Positions 15,413 to 26,900 are shown, numbered from the stretch's first letter. The stretch is DNA of 64,000 nt from Aldehydirespirator sp965221185 (GCA_965221185.1 OZ244866.1:2852001-2916000), one strand, 5' to 3'. A program made the numbers and translations. Notes: generated from the sequence alone by a model not told the origin.

Positions 15413-17848
15413 ATGGCTGTCTGGAGCATCGTCCGTCGGCGATCAGCTCGCCGGGTTGCGACACGACTCGCCGCATCGGCTGTCGTGGCCGCGGTCGCAG
15501 CGATGGGCCTGGCGACGACCGCGGCCGCCCAGGGCGGGTTCACCGACGTCACCAGCGGCTCGCACGGCTCGCACAAGGCCAACATCGAGGCGCTGGCGGA
15601 GATGGGGCTCTTCGAGGGCGCCGAATGCGGCGAGCAACAGTTCTGTCCCAACGACCCGGCGCTGCGCTGGACGGTGGCGGTGTGGATCGTGCGGGCCCTC
15701 GAGGGGGGCAGCCCTCCGGAGGTCGCCGAGTCGAGGTTCGCCGACGTGGACGACGACGTGTGGTGGATGCCCTACGTCGAGCGGCTGGCCGATCTTCAGA
15801 TCACGGTCGGCTGCAAGCGAGACCCGCTGCGCTTCTGTCCCGACGAGACGGTGACCCGGGCCCGGATGGCGACGTTCCTGGTGCGGGCCTTCGATCTGGC
15901 CGAGGCCCCCTCCGCGGGGTTCGCCGACACCGGGGGCAGCTCCCATGAGGCCAACATCGACGCCCTGTTCACGGCGGGCATCACCGTGGGCTGCAGGCAG
16001 GATCCGTTGCGATACTGCCCCAACAGTCCTGTTAGCCGGGCCCAGATGGCCACCCTGCTCAGGCGCGGCATGGACGCCCGCCCCGAGCCGGCCTCGTTCA
16101 CGATCGAAGCCGGGCCCCGCAGCGGCGACACCCTGATCTCAGCCGCCCGGGACCGCACCTGCGCGGTCCGCCTCGACGGCGGTGTGACGTGCTGGGGACA
16201 GGAGGGTCTGCTGAACCGGCTGAGCACTGCGAGCCTGGAGAATGTCGCTGCGCTGAGCATCGGGAACGATCCCGACGCCGGTCTGCACGCCTGTGCGGTC
16301 CACACCGACGGAACCGTCTCTTGCTGGGGTGCAGGATTCGGCGGGCAGCTCGGACAGGGCGACACCGGCAGCCACTACCTGCCTGTGACGGTCGCCGGAA
16401 TCACCGACGCGACCCTGGTGGCGGCGGGCCCGGACTACACGTGCGCGTTGCACCAGGACGGCACCGTCTCGTGCTGGGGGATCAATTGGTCGAGGGAGTC
16501 GGGCGGGCACACCCACACCTTCACGCCTCAGAGAGTCCCCGGCCTGGCCGACGTTGTCGCCATCTCAGCGGGCCGGAGCCTCGTCTGTGCGGTTCATGGG
16601 GACGGCGGCCTCTCGTGCTGGAGCTGGATCTGGGGTGACGCCCCCGCAAGGGTCCAGGGGCTCGGCGCGGTGTCGTCGGTCTCGGTCGATTGGCGCAGGA
16701 CCTGCGCGACCACCGCCGACGGCGCGGTCCACTGCCCGGATCCCGGCTCGGCGACCGGCGGGACGGGATCCCGAGTGGTCGGCATCAGCGACGCGGTGGA
16801 GATCTCCGCGAGCGACGACCACGCCTGCGTGCTGCACCGCGGCGGCGGGGTCTCGTGCTGGGGGAGGAACGACGTGGGCCAGGTGGGCGACGGCACGACC
16901 ATCGACCAGCCCCGTCCGGTGCGGCTCGCCTCCATCTCCGACGCGGTGGCGGTGAGCGTCAGCTCGGGGGGCTCGGGCACGGGGGCTCACTCCTGCGCCT
17001 TGCACCGGGACGGATCGGTGTCGTGCTGGGGAGGCAACGAGGCCGGTCAACTCGAGGACGGCACCACTGCCGACGCGCTGGCTCCGAAGCGGATCAAGCG
17101 CTTCGCCGGATTCACGGCCGGCCAGGTGCCGGCCACCCAGACGGATCTGCTGCGGAGCTGGGCGGACATCCTGGTAGCCGAACGGGAAGCAGCCTGGCCC
17201 TGGCTGCGGGTGGCGTGGGACTTCATCCGCGAGGAGGCGTCGTTCGAACAGTCCGGGTTCGGCGGTCGCGTCCACACGTACTGCCAGGTCGACCACGCCG
17301 GCACCACCGTGTACCGGTTCAGCTGCGGGGCCGCCCGCATGGTCTTGACGGAGCTGTCGGCTGGATCGCTGGTTCACGAGCTCATGCACGTGTATGACCT
17401 CCATACCGGGCTAGCGCCGAGCCGGGCGTGGGGCGCGGTGCAGCTCTACTTCGCCACCACTTACCCCGGCTGCTTCGCGGGCCTCGACAGGCACGGTGCC
17501 GAGATCCTGGCCGACACCACGAACCATCTGGTGGTGCCCGGCTCGTGGTTGACCTACTACAACTCCCCCGGATGCCCGACCCTGCCCGAGGGCAGCGAGC
17601 CGACCCTGGAAGCCGAGCAGGTCCTCCTGCAGGGTCTGGCCGGCCAGGTGCCCGACTGGTACACCGAGAACATCACCAACGGCGCGGAGCTGTGGGCGGC
17701 CTGGCTGCGGGGCCCGTCGATGCCGGCTCTGGCCAACCTGGCCGATGAGTTCGGCGGGCTGTGCAACTTGGACTGGATCAGTACTCCCCTGGACCCGGAG
17801 CGCTTTCCCCCCGCGGACAGCAACCCGTTCCGCGACGGAGGCTGCTGA
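15413..17848 (+). CDS. Secreted SLH-RCC1 protein with intact gluzincin-like C-domain
   Basis: An 811-residue secreted protein with four parts: a signal peptide (1-39, cleavage near ATTAAAQ); three SLH-like repeats (about 41-220), each with a Cys pair such as CGEQQFCP; seven RCC1-type propeller blades with paired Cys (C-x8-9-C ending CWG, 250-545), probably disulfide-stabilised; and a C-terminal domain (about 580-811). That last domain contains HELMH (655-659) and HGAEILAD about 40 residues later, the layout of a zinc metallopeptidase of the gluzincin type with E697 as likely third ligand. ATG 15413 has AGGAGGGG just upstream. A paralog at 34403 has lost the zinc ligands. Likely role: surface-anchored protease or ligand-binding propeller. 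Confidence 0.78.
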   Translation: MAVWSIVRRRSARRVATRLAASAVVAAVAAMGLATTAAAQGGFTDVTSGSHGSHKANIEALAEMGLFEGAECGEQQFCPNDPALRWTVAVWIVRALEGGSPPEVAESRFADVDDDVWWMPYVERLADLQITVGCKRDPLRFCPDETVTRARMATFLVRAFDLAEAPSAGFADTGGSSHEANIDALFTAGITVGCRQDPLRYCPNSPVSRAQMATLLRRGMDARPEPASFTIEAGPRSGDTLISAARDRTCAVRLDGGVTCWGQEGLLNRLSTASLENVAALSIGNDPDAGLHACAVHTDGTVSCWGAGFGGQLGQGDTGSHYLPVTVAGITDATLVAAGPDYTCALHQDGTVSCWGINWSRESGGHTHTFTPQRVPGLADVVAISAGRSLVCAVHGDGGLSCWSWIWGDAPARVQGLGAVSSVSVDWRRTCATTADGAVHCPDPGSATGGTGSRVVGISDAVEISASDDHACVLHRGGGVSCWGRNDVGQVGDGTTIDQPRPVRLASISDAVAVSVSSGGSGTGAHSCALHRDGSVSCWGGNEAGQLEDGTTADALAPKRIKRFAGFTAGQVPATQTDLLRSWADILVAEREAAWPWLRVAWDFIREEASFEQSGFGGRVHTYCQVDHAGTTVYRFSCGAARMVLTELSAGSLVHELMHVYDLHTGLAPSRAWGAVQLYFATTYPGCFAGLDRHGAEILADTTNHLVVPGSWLTYYNSPGCPTLPEGSEPTLEAEQVLLQGLAGQVPDWYTENITNGAELWAAWLRGPSMPALANLADEFGGLCNLDWISTPLDPERFPPADSNPFRDGGC

Positions 17849-17872
17849 GGGCAATAGAAGACTCGCGCACGT

Positions 17873-20800
17873 CTAGGAGCCTCTGCAATCGATGGGCTGG
17901 ACCGCGACACCAGACTCCCGCGACCACACAGGTTCCCAGTTGTCGCTACTGTCGGACACGAGCGGGTGCTCGTTGCCGCTCCCGCCGACGACCCAGATGT
18001 TGCGGTTGCCGGATGCTCCCGTACTTGAGTTCGGTCCAAAGCCTCTCGCGAACGCGACCAGCGTTCCGTCCTCTGACCAGCTGGGAGCGTCATCATGATG
18101 GTCCCCGGTTGTCCAAGCGACCTCCCTGCCGCTGGCGATGTCCACGACGATGATGTCGCGATCAGAGCCGAAGCCCCTAGCGAAGACGATCTGGCTACCG
18201 TCAGGCGACCAACTGGGAGCCGTGTCGTCACGAGGGTGCCGGGTCAATTGGGTAACCGTCCCGCTGCCGACATCTGCAATGAAGATGTTCCGACCGCCAG
18301 ACGGACCTCGAGCGAAAGCGATCCGGCTGCCGTCTGGCGACCAACTAGGGAGCGTGTCGTCGCTGGGGCCGCCGACCAGTTGTCGCTCCTCTCCGTTCCT
18401 TAGATCCAGCATCCAGATGTCATGAGCACCGGTACGACCTCTGGTGAATGCGATCCTTGTACCGTCGGTTGACCAACTGGCACCCCAGTCGTTAATGCTG
18501 TTGCAGGTCAACCAGCGTTCTTCACCTGTGTTCATGTTGAGTGCAGCGATCTCCCAGTCCTGTCCCGAACTGCGAACCGCAATCACGGCCCAAGCACGAT
18601 CAGGTGACCAATATTCGGGCGTCTCCTGTCGATCAGCCTGGGTAACTCGCGTGATTTCTCCATTATCAACATTCGCGAAATAGACGTCATGTGAACCGTC
18701 GCGATCGCTCGCGAATGCGATGACGCTAGGTGGGGCTTGAGGCGTAGCTTCCCCCACGACCGGCTGACCTTCTCCAGCCTCGTTCTCTGCAATGACTCGT
18801 ACGCCGTAGGTTCTGCCGTTGATCAAGCCCGAGATCTCCGCACTGCGGGCATCGGCAGGGACGGCGATTCGATCTATCAGGTTGTTCGAATCGTGCAATT
18901 CCAGAATGTACGAGGTGATTGGGAATTCGCCGTCCAGCGGTTCGTCCCAGCTGACAATGAGACGACGATCGTGCTCAGCGACCTGGAGAGCCTCGGGCGC
19001 GCCTGGCACATCGGGAGCTGAGAACACCTGTTCAGTCCACGCACTCAAACCGTTCGCATTCTCGGCTGCGATCCGTACCGTATAGGTCTCTCCGGCAGCC
19101 CGATCGGGGATTTCAGCGCTTAGTGTCGCCGCGTTGTATCTTCGCCCGTTGACTTGCCCGTCGGCGCCCTCCCACTCCAACACGTATGCGGTGAGCAGCT
19201 CCCCACCGTCCCACGGCGCATCCCAATCGATGGCTATGCCACCACCGGATGCAGCGACGTTGAGAGTCGGCGGATCAGGCACACCTTCTGAGAGTGTGAT
19301 GCCTTCAGCCTCAGCCCACGCTCCGAGGCCGTTCTCGTTCCGCGCCGCGACCCGCACCAAGTAGGCCCTGTCGCTGGCGAGACCCGAAATGACCGTGTCG
19401 AGGTTGGCGGGATCGATCAGGCTCTCGCCGACTTCGGGCGCGGTGCCGTCGAGGCTTCTCCACTCCACCCTGTAGTGGATTATCGGTATGTCGCCGTTCG
19501 GCGGCGCAGTCCAACGCACTTCCAGTGCATTTCGTTGTGACGCAACTTCAAGACTGCCCGGTGCGGCGCTCAGGGAACCCGAGTCGCCGTCGGCTTCTTG
19601 GACGTTCTCCGCAGGTGCGTCGACCTCCGCAGCTGCGTCAGCCTTCGGGGTGGGCTCAACCTGGATTGGGATGCCGATGCCCGGTTCGTCGTCCGAACCT
19701 CCGCCGGACAACGCCATGACAGCCACTACCACCACGGTGACCAGGCCTGCAGCCAGGGCGATCCAGGCCCACGCCGGCATGGCCTTGAATCTGTCGAGTA
19801 GCAGAGGCTCAGCGGGCTCCGAGGGTGGCGTCTCGGGCTCGGGGGCCGCTGGGCGCACCACGGTCCGCTCCTCGAGCATCTCCAGCGACCCGTCAGAAGG
19901 CGGCTCACCGTGATGGCTTCGGCCCGTGGACGCGGGCATGTCGGCGGTCGGCAAGTCCCGTGATGGCGACAAGTCTCGTGAGGATGTCGACTGACGGAAT
20001 CGTGGCGAAGCAGCATCGGGTGTCTGACCGACATAGCGCCCTCTGTCGCGGGAGAAGGGAACCTCTGTGACCGGGAATCCGAGTTCCTGCTCGAGCTGGG
20101 CGAGCGCCGCAGCCAAGGCGATCACGTCTCGATGGCGTTCGTGCGGCTCGCGGGCCATCGCCTGGTGAAGCGCGTCGGCTAGTGCTGGCGGTGACTGGCT
20201 GCCAAGGCGGGGCGGAGGCTCACTCAGCGCGCGGGTGAGGAGTTGCCGGGTGGTCTCATTGTCGTCCGTCTCGTAGGGTCGGCGCCCGGTCGCCAGCGTG
20301 TAGATCGTGGCACCCAGCGAGTACTGGTCCGCAAACGGCGACGTCGCGGAAACTCCGCGCTCAATCAACTCGGGAGCGGCGTAGTACAGGGACAGCCTCG
20401 TCTTGTCTGCGCTCAGGCCGTGGCTGGTGAGGGTCGCGATCCCGAAGTCGCCCAGTGCCGGCGTCCCGAACTCTGATCGGAACATGTTCTGCGGTTTCAC
20501 GTCGCCGTGAACCATTCCCTGGCGGTGAGCGCTGGCCAGCGCACCGCAGACCCGGATACTCAACGGCAGTAGTTCCTGCATTCCGAGCGGCCCGGTGCGC
20601 TGCAAGATGTTGAGGTAGCTGCCATGGGGGAACAACTCCATCACGATGCAGGGTCGATGTTCATCTGTGAACGCGCTCGCGAACACGGTCACGATGTTGG
20701 GATGCCGCGACAGCACCCCCATGAGCCGGCATTCCCGTTCGAACTCGGCTGTCTCGTCGTCTCCATCGAGCGCCTCGTCGAGCACCTTGATGGCAACCCA

Positions 20801-21097
20801 GCGCTCAAACTCGAACTGCAGCGCTTCGTACACCCTGCTGAATCCGCCCCGGCCGATCTCGCGCAAGGCTCCGTAGCCGTCTATCGACGGGATGTCTGCG
20901 TATAGATCCTGGGTTCCGAGAACTCCGCTGGAAGTTACTGTGTCTTCCTCAGGGCGCTCTGGCCCGCTGCCGGGCGATGGCGGCGTGCTGGTCTCATCGT
21001 GCCTGCTGTCGCGGCGTGCCGCCTTGGCGCGGATCTCAGCCAGCAACGCCTCGTCGACATCGACAGTAACGTCGTCATCGAACTCAGGAGGCGACAT
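17873..21097 (-). CDS. Receptor Ser/Thr kinase with Fn3 domains and PD40 propeller
   Basis: This 1074-residue protein is a PknB-type kinase (about 75-335): glycine loop GRGGFSRVY (82-90), Lys104 in VAIK, catalytic HGDVKPQN (197-204), DFG (217-219) and APE (241-243). A single membrane helix (about 440-463) follows a Ser/Pro-rich juxtamembrane segment. Outside lie three fibronectin-III domains (about 510-785) and a PD40/TolB-like beta-propeller with repeated WSPDG units. Such receptors sense extracellular ligands and phosphorylate FHA partners. HGD replaces the common HRD. It is convergent with the SLH-RCC1 gene (24 bp apart) and divergent from the phosphatase, so kinase and phosphatase likely control the secretion genes beside them. 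Confidence 0.9.
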   Translation of the reverse strand: MSPPEFDDDVTVDVDEALLAEIRAKAARRDSRHDETSTPPSPGSGPERPEEDTVTSSGVLGTQDLYADIPSIDGYGALREIGRGGFSRVYEALQFEFERWVAIKVLDEALDGDDETAEFERECRLMGVLSRHPNIVTVFASAFTDEHRPCIVMELFPHGSYLNILQRTGPLGMQELLPLSIRVCGALASAHRQGMVHGDVKPQNMFRSEFGTPALGDFGIATLTSHGLSADKTRLSLYYAAPELIERGVSATSPFADQYSLGATIYTLATGRRPYETDDNETTRQLLTRALSEPPPRLGSQSPPALADALHQAMAREPHERHRDVIALAAALAQLEQELGFPVTEVPFSRDRGRYVGQTPDAASPRFRQSTSSRDLSPSRDLPTADMPASTGRSHHGEPPSDGSLEMLEERTVVRPAAPEPETPPSEPAEPLLLDRFKAMPAWAWIALAAGLVTVVVVAVMALSGGGSDDEPGIGIPIQVEPTPKADAAAEVDAPAENVQEADGDSGSLSAAPGSLEVASQRNALEVRWTAPPNGDIPIIHYRVEWRSLDGTAPEVGESLIDPANLDTVISGLASDRAYLVRVAARNENGLGAWAEAEGITLSEGVPDPPTLNVAASGGGIAIDWDAPWDGGELLTAYVLEWEGADGQVNGRRYNAATLSAEIPDRAAGETYTVRIAAENANGLSAWTEQVFSAPDVPGAPEALQVAEHDRRLIVSWDEPLDGEFPITSYILELHDSNNLIDRIAVPADARSAEISGLINGRTYGVRVIAENEAGEGQPVVGEATPQAPPSVIAFASDRDGSHDVYFANVDNGEITRVTQADRQETPEYWSPDRAWAVIAVRSSGQDWEIAALNMNTGEERWLTCNSINDWGASWSTDGTRIAFTRGRTGAHDIWMLDLRNGEERQLVGGPSDDTLPSWSPDGSRIAFARGPSGGRNIFIADVGSGTVTQLTRHPRDDTAPSWSPDGSQIVFARGFGSDRDIIVVDIASGREVAWTTGDHHDDAPSWSEDGTLVAFARGFGPNSSTGASGNRNIWVVGGSGNEHPLVSDSSDNWEPVWSRESGVAVQPIDCRGS

Positions 21098-21378
21098 GAC
21101 GCGTCAGTCCTGCGGTCGGCATCGGCCCGCGCTAGAACCGAACCCCTCCATTGCGAATGCCCGGAGGGGCCATGATCGCGCGTGGCGTGTACCTAAGGAT
21201 CCGAACGGCTGCATGACTGTGAATCCGATCGCGCCACGGCCTCCCGCCGAACTCTTGCTGCCCTACATGGTCACAGTACATTCTACCATCATGACGTCTG
21301 GTATGCCCGTGGGAGTGTTCGGTCGGGACTGCCAGCTCTCGCGATCGGGCGTGCACCTAGTTCGGGGACCAGAGGCCG

Positions 21379-22161
21379 ATGGTCAGCAACGATGACACCG
21401 TCTGGGATCCGCCTACTGTGGCCGGGCATCTGGGCGCAGTCGCCGCTGGGCGTTGTGCCGTCGAGTCTTGGGGTGCGGCGTCCTCGATTGGCTTGAGGCG
21501 CGAGACCAACGAGGACCGCTTCGGCCGTCGTGGGGACATCTTCGCCGTCGCGGACGGAATAGGCGGGCACGGAGGCGGCGTCGAAGCGTCGGAGAGCGCC
21601 CTCTCATGGGCACTGGGCTATGCAGCCGCCCTCAGCTCGGCGGCACCTCTCCGGGACTGGACGGCCATGGTACGGATCGCCAACGCGAAGGTCCGAACGG
21701 CCATGCAGGATCTAGGCCACCAGAAGGCGGGCTGCACCCTGACGATGGCGGCTGTCGAGGCCGGCAGGGTGGTGGCTGTCCACCTCGGCGACTCCCGCCT
21801 GTACGAATTTCAGGCTGGCGTCATGACACAGCGCACCGTCGACCACAATCTCCTCCTCGAGCTCGAAGATCTCGGGTCGGACGTACAGCAGGCCGCAACA
21901 CGGGGTCTGCCATTGAACGGTTTGACGTCCTACATCGGCAAGCCCGACGCAAGTCTTCGAGTGGATGCCTTCGAATGGCTGCCCGAATCTGGATCCCGGC
22001 TGCTGCTGACCACCGACGGGATTCATCGCTATCTTGCTCACGACACAATCGCCGATGTTGTCGGCGAGCTGCCGGCTCAGGATGCGGCCGAGGAACTGAC
22101 CAAGCTGGCCGACGCGGCCGGAGGACGTGACAACGCGACCGCCGTTGTGGTGCAGTTGTGA
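21379..22161 (+). CDS. PP2C-family Ser/Thr protein phosphatase
   Basis: A 260-residue cytoplasmic PPM/PP2C phosphatase. The metal-binding motifs are all present: TNEDRFG, VADGIGGHGGG, LGDSRLY, TTDGI and GRDNATAVV. It should reverse phosphorylation by the kinase encoded divergently 281 bp away. The start is ATG 21379 after a weak purine stretch. The stop overlaps the GTG of the next gene (22158) by 4 bp, which couples their translation and suggests the phosphatase and the FHA protein act together. Confidence 0.9.
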   Translation: MVSNDDTVWDPPTVAGHLGAVAAGRCAVESWGAASSIGLRRETNEDRFGRRGDIFAVADGIGGHGGGVEASESALSWALGYAAALSSAAPLRDWTAMVRIANAKVRTAMQDLGHQKAGCTLTMAAVEAGRVVAVHLGDSRLYEFQAGVMTQRTVDHNLLLELEDLGSDVQQAATRGLPLNGLTSYIGKPDASLRVDAFEWLPESGSRLLLTTDGIHRYLAHDTIADVVGELPAQDAAEELTKLADAAGGRDNATAVVVQL

Positions 22162-23237
22162 GCGTGCGCAGGGCCGAATACCGCCTAGGGACCGGGCTGC
22201 TGGCTGCCGACGGGGGGAGGCTCCTGTACGTCAGCACCGTCGACCACCCGGCGGCGCCGCGGCTCATAGAGGCCGCGAGCGGCAGCCACCCGGTGCGCTC
22301 CTTGGCTGCTGTGGTCGACGACACTGCTCTCGAGGTGCCTCCGTTCATCTACATCGAAGCCGGCGACAACGTGCAGAGCATCGCGTTCGGCGACATTCGA
22401 CTGAATGTTCATGATGCACAGGACTCGGTGGTCGACGGGGACTCGGTGGTCGACGGCGCCTCCGGCGATCCATGGGCTCAAGTCAACAGCTCCAGTGCCG
22501 CGGCGATCACGTATGGAGACAGCCCCGAGGACTTGGGCGACATGTGGGTCGAGTCGGGGGTCGTGACCGCTTCTGCCTTCCGGTGGTGCTGTCGCGACGA
22601 CACGCTGGATCCACTGAGGCCGGTTCGTGACCTTGCATACCCGATTGATCAGCGGGCGGCGACACGTGATCAACCGACGCGCGAGGGGCCCAAGCCACCT
22701 GGGACCCTGCTCGCCACGGCCGATGAAGAGGCGATGGCGATCCCGCCTCGGCTGGTGGAGACCCTGGTCTGCCTTGAATGCGAGGGGCTCAACCCGCCGA
22801 TGACAGCCCGCTGCCGCAGTTGTGCCGCGTTGCTCTCGGGCGGCAACAGCGAGCTGCGTTCGATGGCCCAGCCCGCCCTCGGCGTCATCCACCTGTCCGA
22901 CGACCGCACAGAAATGCTGGACACAGACTTGCTGATTGGCCGGAATCCGACCCGCTTCGGCGTGAGGCCCCACCAGAGGGCAGTGGTTCTTGGGATCGGC
23001 GACCAGTCCGTGTCGCGGCTGCATCTTGAACTGGCGCTCCACGGCTGGACCGTGACGGTGACCAGTTTCAAGAAGGGGGGAGATACGACGGCCGAGACCC
23101 GTCTCGGTGGTCGTGCCAAGATCGATAGTGGGGTTCCCTATCCGTTGAGCGACGGAGACACGGTCTTCCTGGGCCGTGCTTGGTTTCGCTACGAGGAGCG
23201 CTCCTGGAGTGCAGCCGCAAACCCGATCCCGCCGTGA
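22158..23237 (+). CDS. FHA-domain protein with a Zn-ribbon
   Basis: This 359-residue protein combines an unrecognised N-terminal half, a four-Cys zinc ribbon (CLECEG...CRSC, about 212-230) and a C-terminal FHA domain, where LIGRNPTRFG, SVSRLHLEL and SDGDTVFLG give the phosphothreonine-binding fold. FHA domains read marks placed by PknB-type kinases, so this is the likely adaptor of the kinase/phosphatase pair. GTG start overlaps the phosphatase stop. It is convergent (10 bp) with the small Zn-ribbon membrane protein of the secretion cluster. Confidence 0.85.
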   Translation: MSVRRAEYRLGTGLLAADGGRLLYVSTVDHPAAPRLIEAASGSHPVRSLAAVVDDTALEVPPFIYIEAGDNVQSIAFGDIRLNVHDAQDSVVDGDSVVDGASGDPWAQVNSSSAAAITYGDSPEDLGDMWVESGVVTASAFRWCCRDDTLDPLRPVRDLAYPIDQRAATRDQPTREGPKPPGTLLATADEEAMAIPPRLVETLVCLECEGLNPPMTARCRSCAALLSGGNSELRSMAQPALGVIHLSDDRTEMLDTDLLIGRNPTRFGVRPHQRAVVLGIGDQSVSRLHLELALHGWTVTVTSFKKGGDTTAETRLGGRAKIDSGVPYPLSDGDTVFLGRAWFRYEERSWSAAANPIPP

Positions 23238-23246
23238 CCGGCAGGA

Positions 23247-23840
23247 TCACATAGCACGCAGCTGCTGTAGCGCCTCCTCCTGGTCCTTGGGCAGGAAGTT
23301 GATGGTCACACGCAGTTGCAGACAGCCGGGGCATTGGATCTGCCGTTGGAAGCGCCGCTGGAAGAACCCGGCGACAGCGAACCACGCCACCGTGAACGGC
23401 ACCATCAGCAGGAAGAATATTCTGATGACCAAGCCCCGGGTGAGGGAGTGATAGAGGACGCCAGCTCTTGTGGCTGACGAGTTCCACAGCATCTTTCCTC
23501 CCAGCTTCATTGTCGTGCGATCCAGGTGCTTCAATTCCTGCTTCCTGCGCTCGTCGAGGGGCACCATCGTCATCGCTCGCAATGGCCTGCGGTTCACCTT
23601 GACCGACCAAACTCCCACGCCCACGCCGAGGGCCAGAACCAGTGTTCCCACGAGAGGCGAGAGGGGAGTGACCATCACCCCGACAACCAGCACGACTATG
23701 GCAACACCGAGCCATCTGTTGCCGTTGGTCTTGGCGGCTTGGATCGCCGCGACATCGGCAACGGTCCATGTTCTGGAGCAGTCGGGGCAATCCACCACCG
23801 GTTCGGTGCTGGCTTCGGTGCCGCGTTCGCTCACTGGCAT
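23247..23840 (-). CDS. Zn-ribbon membrane protein of the secretion locus
   Basis: This 197-residue protein has a CPDC pair near the N-terminus, a matching CPGC pair near the C-terminus, and hydrophobic segments around residues 43-80 and 138-165. The two Cys pairs suggest one zinc site formed across the membrane segments or two half sites. ATG 23840 is preceded by GAGGAG, which decides the start against longer frames. It lies 142 bp downstream of the ATPase gene on the same strand. No homolog of EccB, EccD or EccE is recognised in the cluster; this could be a lineage-specific membrane component. Confidence 0.65.
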   Translation of the reverse strand: MPVSERGTEASTEPVVDCPDCSRTWTVADVAAIQAAKTNGNRWLGVAIVVLVVGVMVTPLSPLVGTLVLALGVGVGVWSVKVNRRPLRAMTMVPLDERRKQELKHLDRTTMKLGGKMLWNSSATRAGVLYHSLTRGLVIRIFFLLMVPFTVAWFAVAGFFQRRFQRQIQCPGCLQLRVTINFLPKDQEEALQQLRAM

Positions 23841-23982
23841 GTTCTCCTCGCTCCGATCCACTCTTGGCGGCGCGAGCCTACAACGCCTCCAGGTGAGGCC
23901 CGACGGGGGAGGATCGTGAGCCACGGCAGCGGCCCGCGGCCGCGGCGGGCGGTGAGCCGTCCGACGGTCTTCGCACTCCGGC

Positions 23983-26900
23983 TCAGACCGCGAGCGGTAC
24001 CTGCGCACCCGCAACCTCGCCGGCGAGGACCAGAACGCCTCGGCCGGGACGCGAGTCCCGCAGCACCTCGTCGCTGAGCCGGCGCACGCCGAATTGTGAT
24101 GCGTCCATCCCGCCTCTCGGGGCGAGCACCAGCGCGCACCTCGACGGCAGCGTCCGAACAAGGTCGCTGCGGCCCGTGAAGTACTGGGTGGGGCCCGCGA
24201 CGACTACGGCGCGATCGCCAGCCCCGTTGATCAACGCTCGGAGTCCGTCGACCTCACCCGTCCATTTGTGGGCGTCGTCGATGAACAGGGCGAGCGGGCT
24301 GCGTGAATCTGCGTGCCTCTTCAAGTCGTCGAGTCCCACAATGGACCCAGGAAACGCTCCGTTGGCGAGCGGGGAGCGCCGAGACAGCGGAAGACCGAGC
24401 ACCGTCCAGCCCTGTTGGGCCATCACCGCTGCCGCCGCGACCAGCGCGTTGCTCCTTCCGCTCCGAGACGATCCGCACACGACGAAGACGGGGCCGTCCT
24501 CGTCGGCATCGAGCCACATCAACTCGCCGGTCTCGGTGTCCACAGACAAGGCGACGGGCTGCTGGACCCCCGCGGGCGGTATCGAGGACATCACTCGGCT
24601 CATGGGCAGCGGCCACGGCAGTTCCCTCACCTCTGAGGGCCTGGACAATGAACCCTCCGTGTGCTGCGACATCTCGGTCAGGCGATGCCCGAGCGCTCTT
24701 ATGATCTCGGTGGCTGGTGCCTCCGGCGTCGACGGCACCAGGGCGAACTGCATCAGGTGCTCGCTGGTTACGTCGACAGCTCGCCCGAGTCCATCGATGT
24801 TGCCGTAGAGGGTTCGCGGCACTCCCAGTCCGGAGTATTCCTGTGCGTCCTGACACTCGAGCACGAACCGGTGCCCTATCGACGAGCCCAGCCTGTGGTG
24901 TGCGATCGATGGAGGGCCGCTGGCGAGGACTCGGACTCCGGTCCCCACCGACGCTGACAGCAAGCCCAGCAAAGGGGTCAGGATCGGACTGGGCTGAGCC
25001 TCGCCCTGCATCAGGAGACGATCGGCACCGTGCAGCACCATCACGATGTCCGGGAGGATCTCGCCCGCCGCAGCCCGCAGTTCTTGGACGGAAGCCACAC
25101 CCAGTTCTGACAGTCGGGACTTCCTTCGGTCTACTTCGCCCGTGACGTGGCGCAGGATGCGCAGCGCCAAGGGCTCGTTGCGTTCCGCGACACCTCCGGT
25201 GTGGGGCAAGGCTTGCAGCGCGGTCAGACCCTGCCCCAGCTCATCGATGACGAAGAAATGAAGCTCCTCGGGGCTTCGATTCATCGCGCCGCTGACGACG
25301 ACCGACCGCAGCACGTCGCCTAGCCGCGCCCCGGCCCCGCCGACGAAGAGCGTGTGCGGCCCGTAAGCGTCGAGCCCGATCGGGGACTGCCGCTGTCTCT
25401 CCGGCTCGTCGAGCAGGCCGACAGGCCAGTACAAGCCGCTGCGGGCGATGTCACCGACATTGAGGCTGCGGGCCAGTTCCTTGGGCCAGGGCACGACGGG
25501 GGCGGTCCATCCGCTGCGGCTGGCGGCGCTCTCGATCACCTTCACCACCGCGTACATGTCGGTGTTCTCAGCGGGGACATCGACGATCGGGGCCTCCGGT
25601 GGCGCGTCGGCCAGAGCCTCGAACGGAACGATCCTGGCCTTGACGGGCGTTGCCAACGCCTCCCTGCCGGGTCGCGGTCCGGCGACTCGGGCCGCCTGGA
25701 ACTCCACCGCCCGCCCTCCATGCGATCGCAGGAAGGCGCGTCCGATCCGCTCCTTGGGGATGGACGCCGCTTCCGGGGAGTTGAGCACGGCCTTGCTGTG
25801 GACCGCGTCCTGGACCCGGAAGCAGATGCGCAGGCCTGCGTTCGCAGCGATCTGGGACGGCAGCTGGTTCTCGAAGTTCTGCGTGACCAGCATCAGATGA
25901 ACGCCCAGCCCGCCCCCTACTCGGGTGACGCTCTCCAGCGATGACAGGTTCGCCTTGCCGGTCTCTGAGCTGAGGAGTTCGCTGAACTCGTCGATCACGA
26001 CCAACAGCCGCGGGATGGGCAGCAGCGAGTGGTCCGCCTCGCGAGCCGCGCGGTAGGCGTCGAAGTTGGGGGCTCCGACCTCCTTGAATGAGTACTGGCG
26101 GCGTTCGAGCTCCGCCTCGATCATGCGAACGGTTCGCACGAAGGAGTCGACATTGTGGTTCGTGGAGAGGTCGATGACGTGGGGCAGCTGCGCCGAGAGC
26201 TCATGGTCGACCCCGCCCTTGAAGTCGACAATGACGATCGACAGATCGTTGGGATGGTTGGCCACGGCCAGCGACGTGAACAGCGTCTTGAGGAACTCGG
26301 TCTTGCCCGACCGAGTTGTGCCTCCAACCAGTCCGTGCGGACCGTCTCGCATGATGTCGATCTCGATCACCAGATCGCCGAGCCCGCCGACGCGGATCCG
26401 GGAGGTTGCGCCGTTGCTCCAACGATCGATCACGCGATCGGCCCCGTCGGGATCGATCTCCGCTCCGACCAGATCCACAAGGCGGATGACCTCCGCCCCA
26501 CCGTGAACCTCGCGGGCCGAACCCGCCGGACGGAGCGAGGCCATCGAGCGGGCCGCCGAAGCGAGGGGCTCGACGCCTATCTCGAAACTGCGGACGGCAT
26601 CGGCGCGCGGTTGGCTCATGCTGACGAAGGACGCCTCGTCGGCGAACCGGCTGAGCTGCAGCTGCGCGCTGGTGCCCTCGGGAGTTATGCGCGCGTCGAC
26701 TATCACGCCGACCACTCCCACCGGCGAGCCGTCCACCAGCAGATCCGTGAGTTCCTCGGGCTCGATGGCGCCGACGCAGTCGACGACGACGATATGGACA
26801 GGTAATGGAAGGCCGCCCCGGGTGTCGGCACCGCGACGCTCATTGATGATGGACCGCAGCAGAGACAACCCGGCCGCACGGCCTCTCGCGGTAGAGAAGA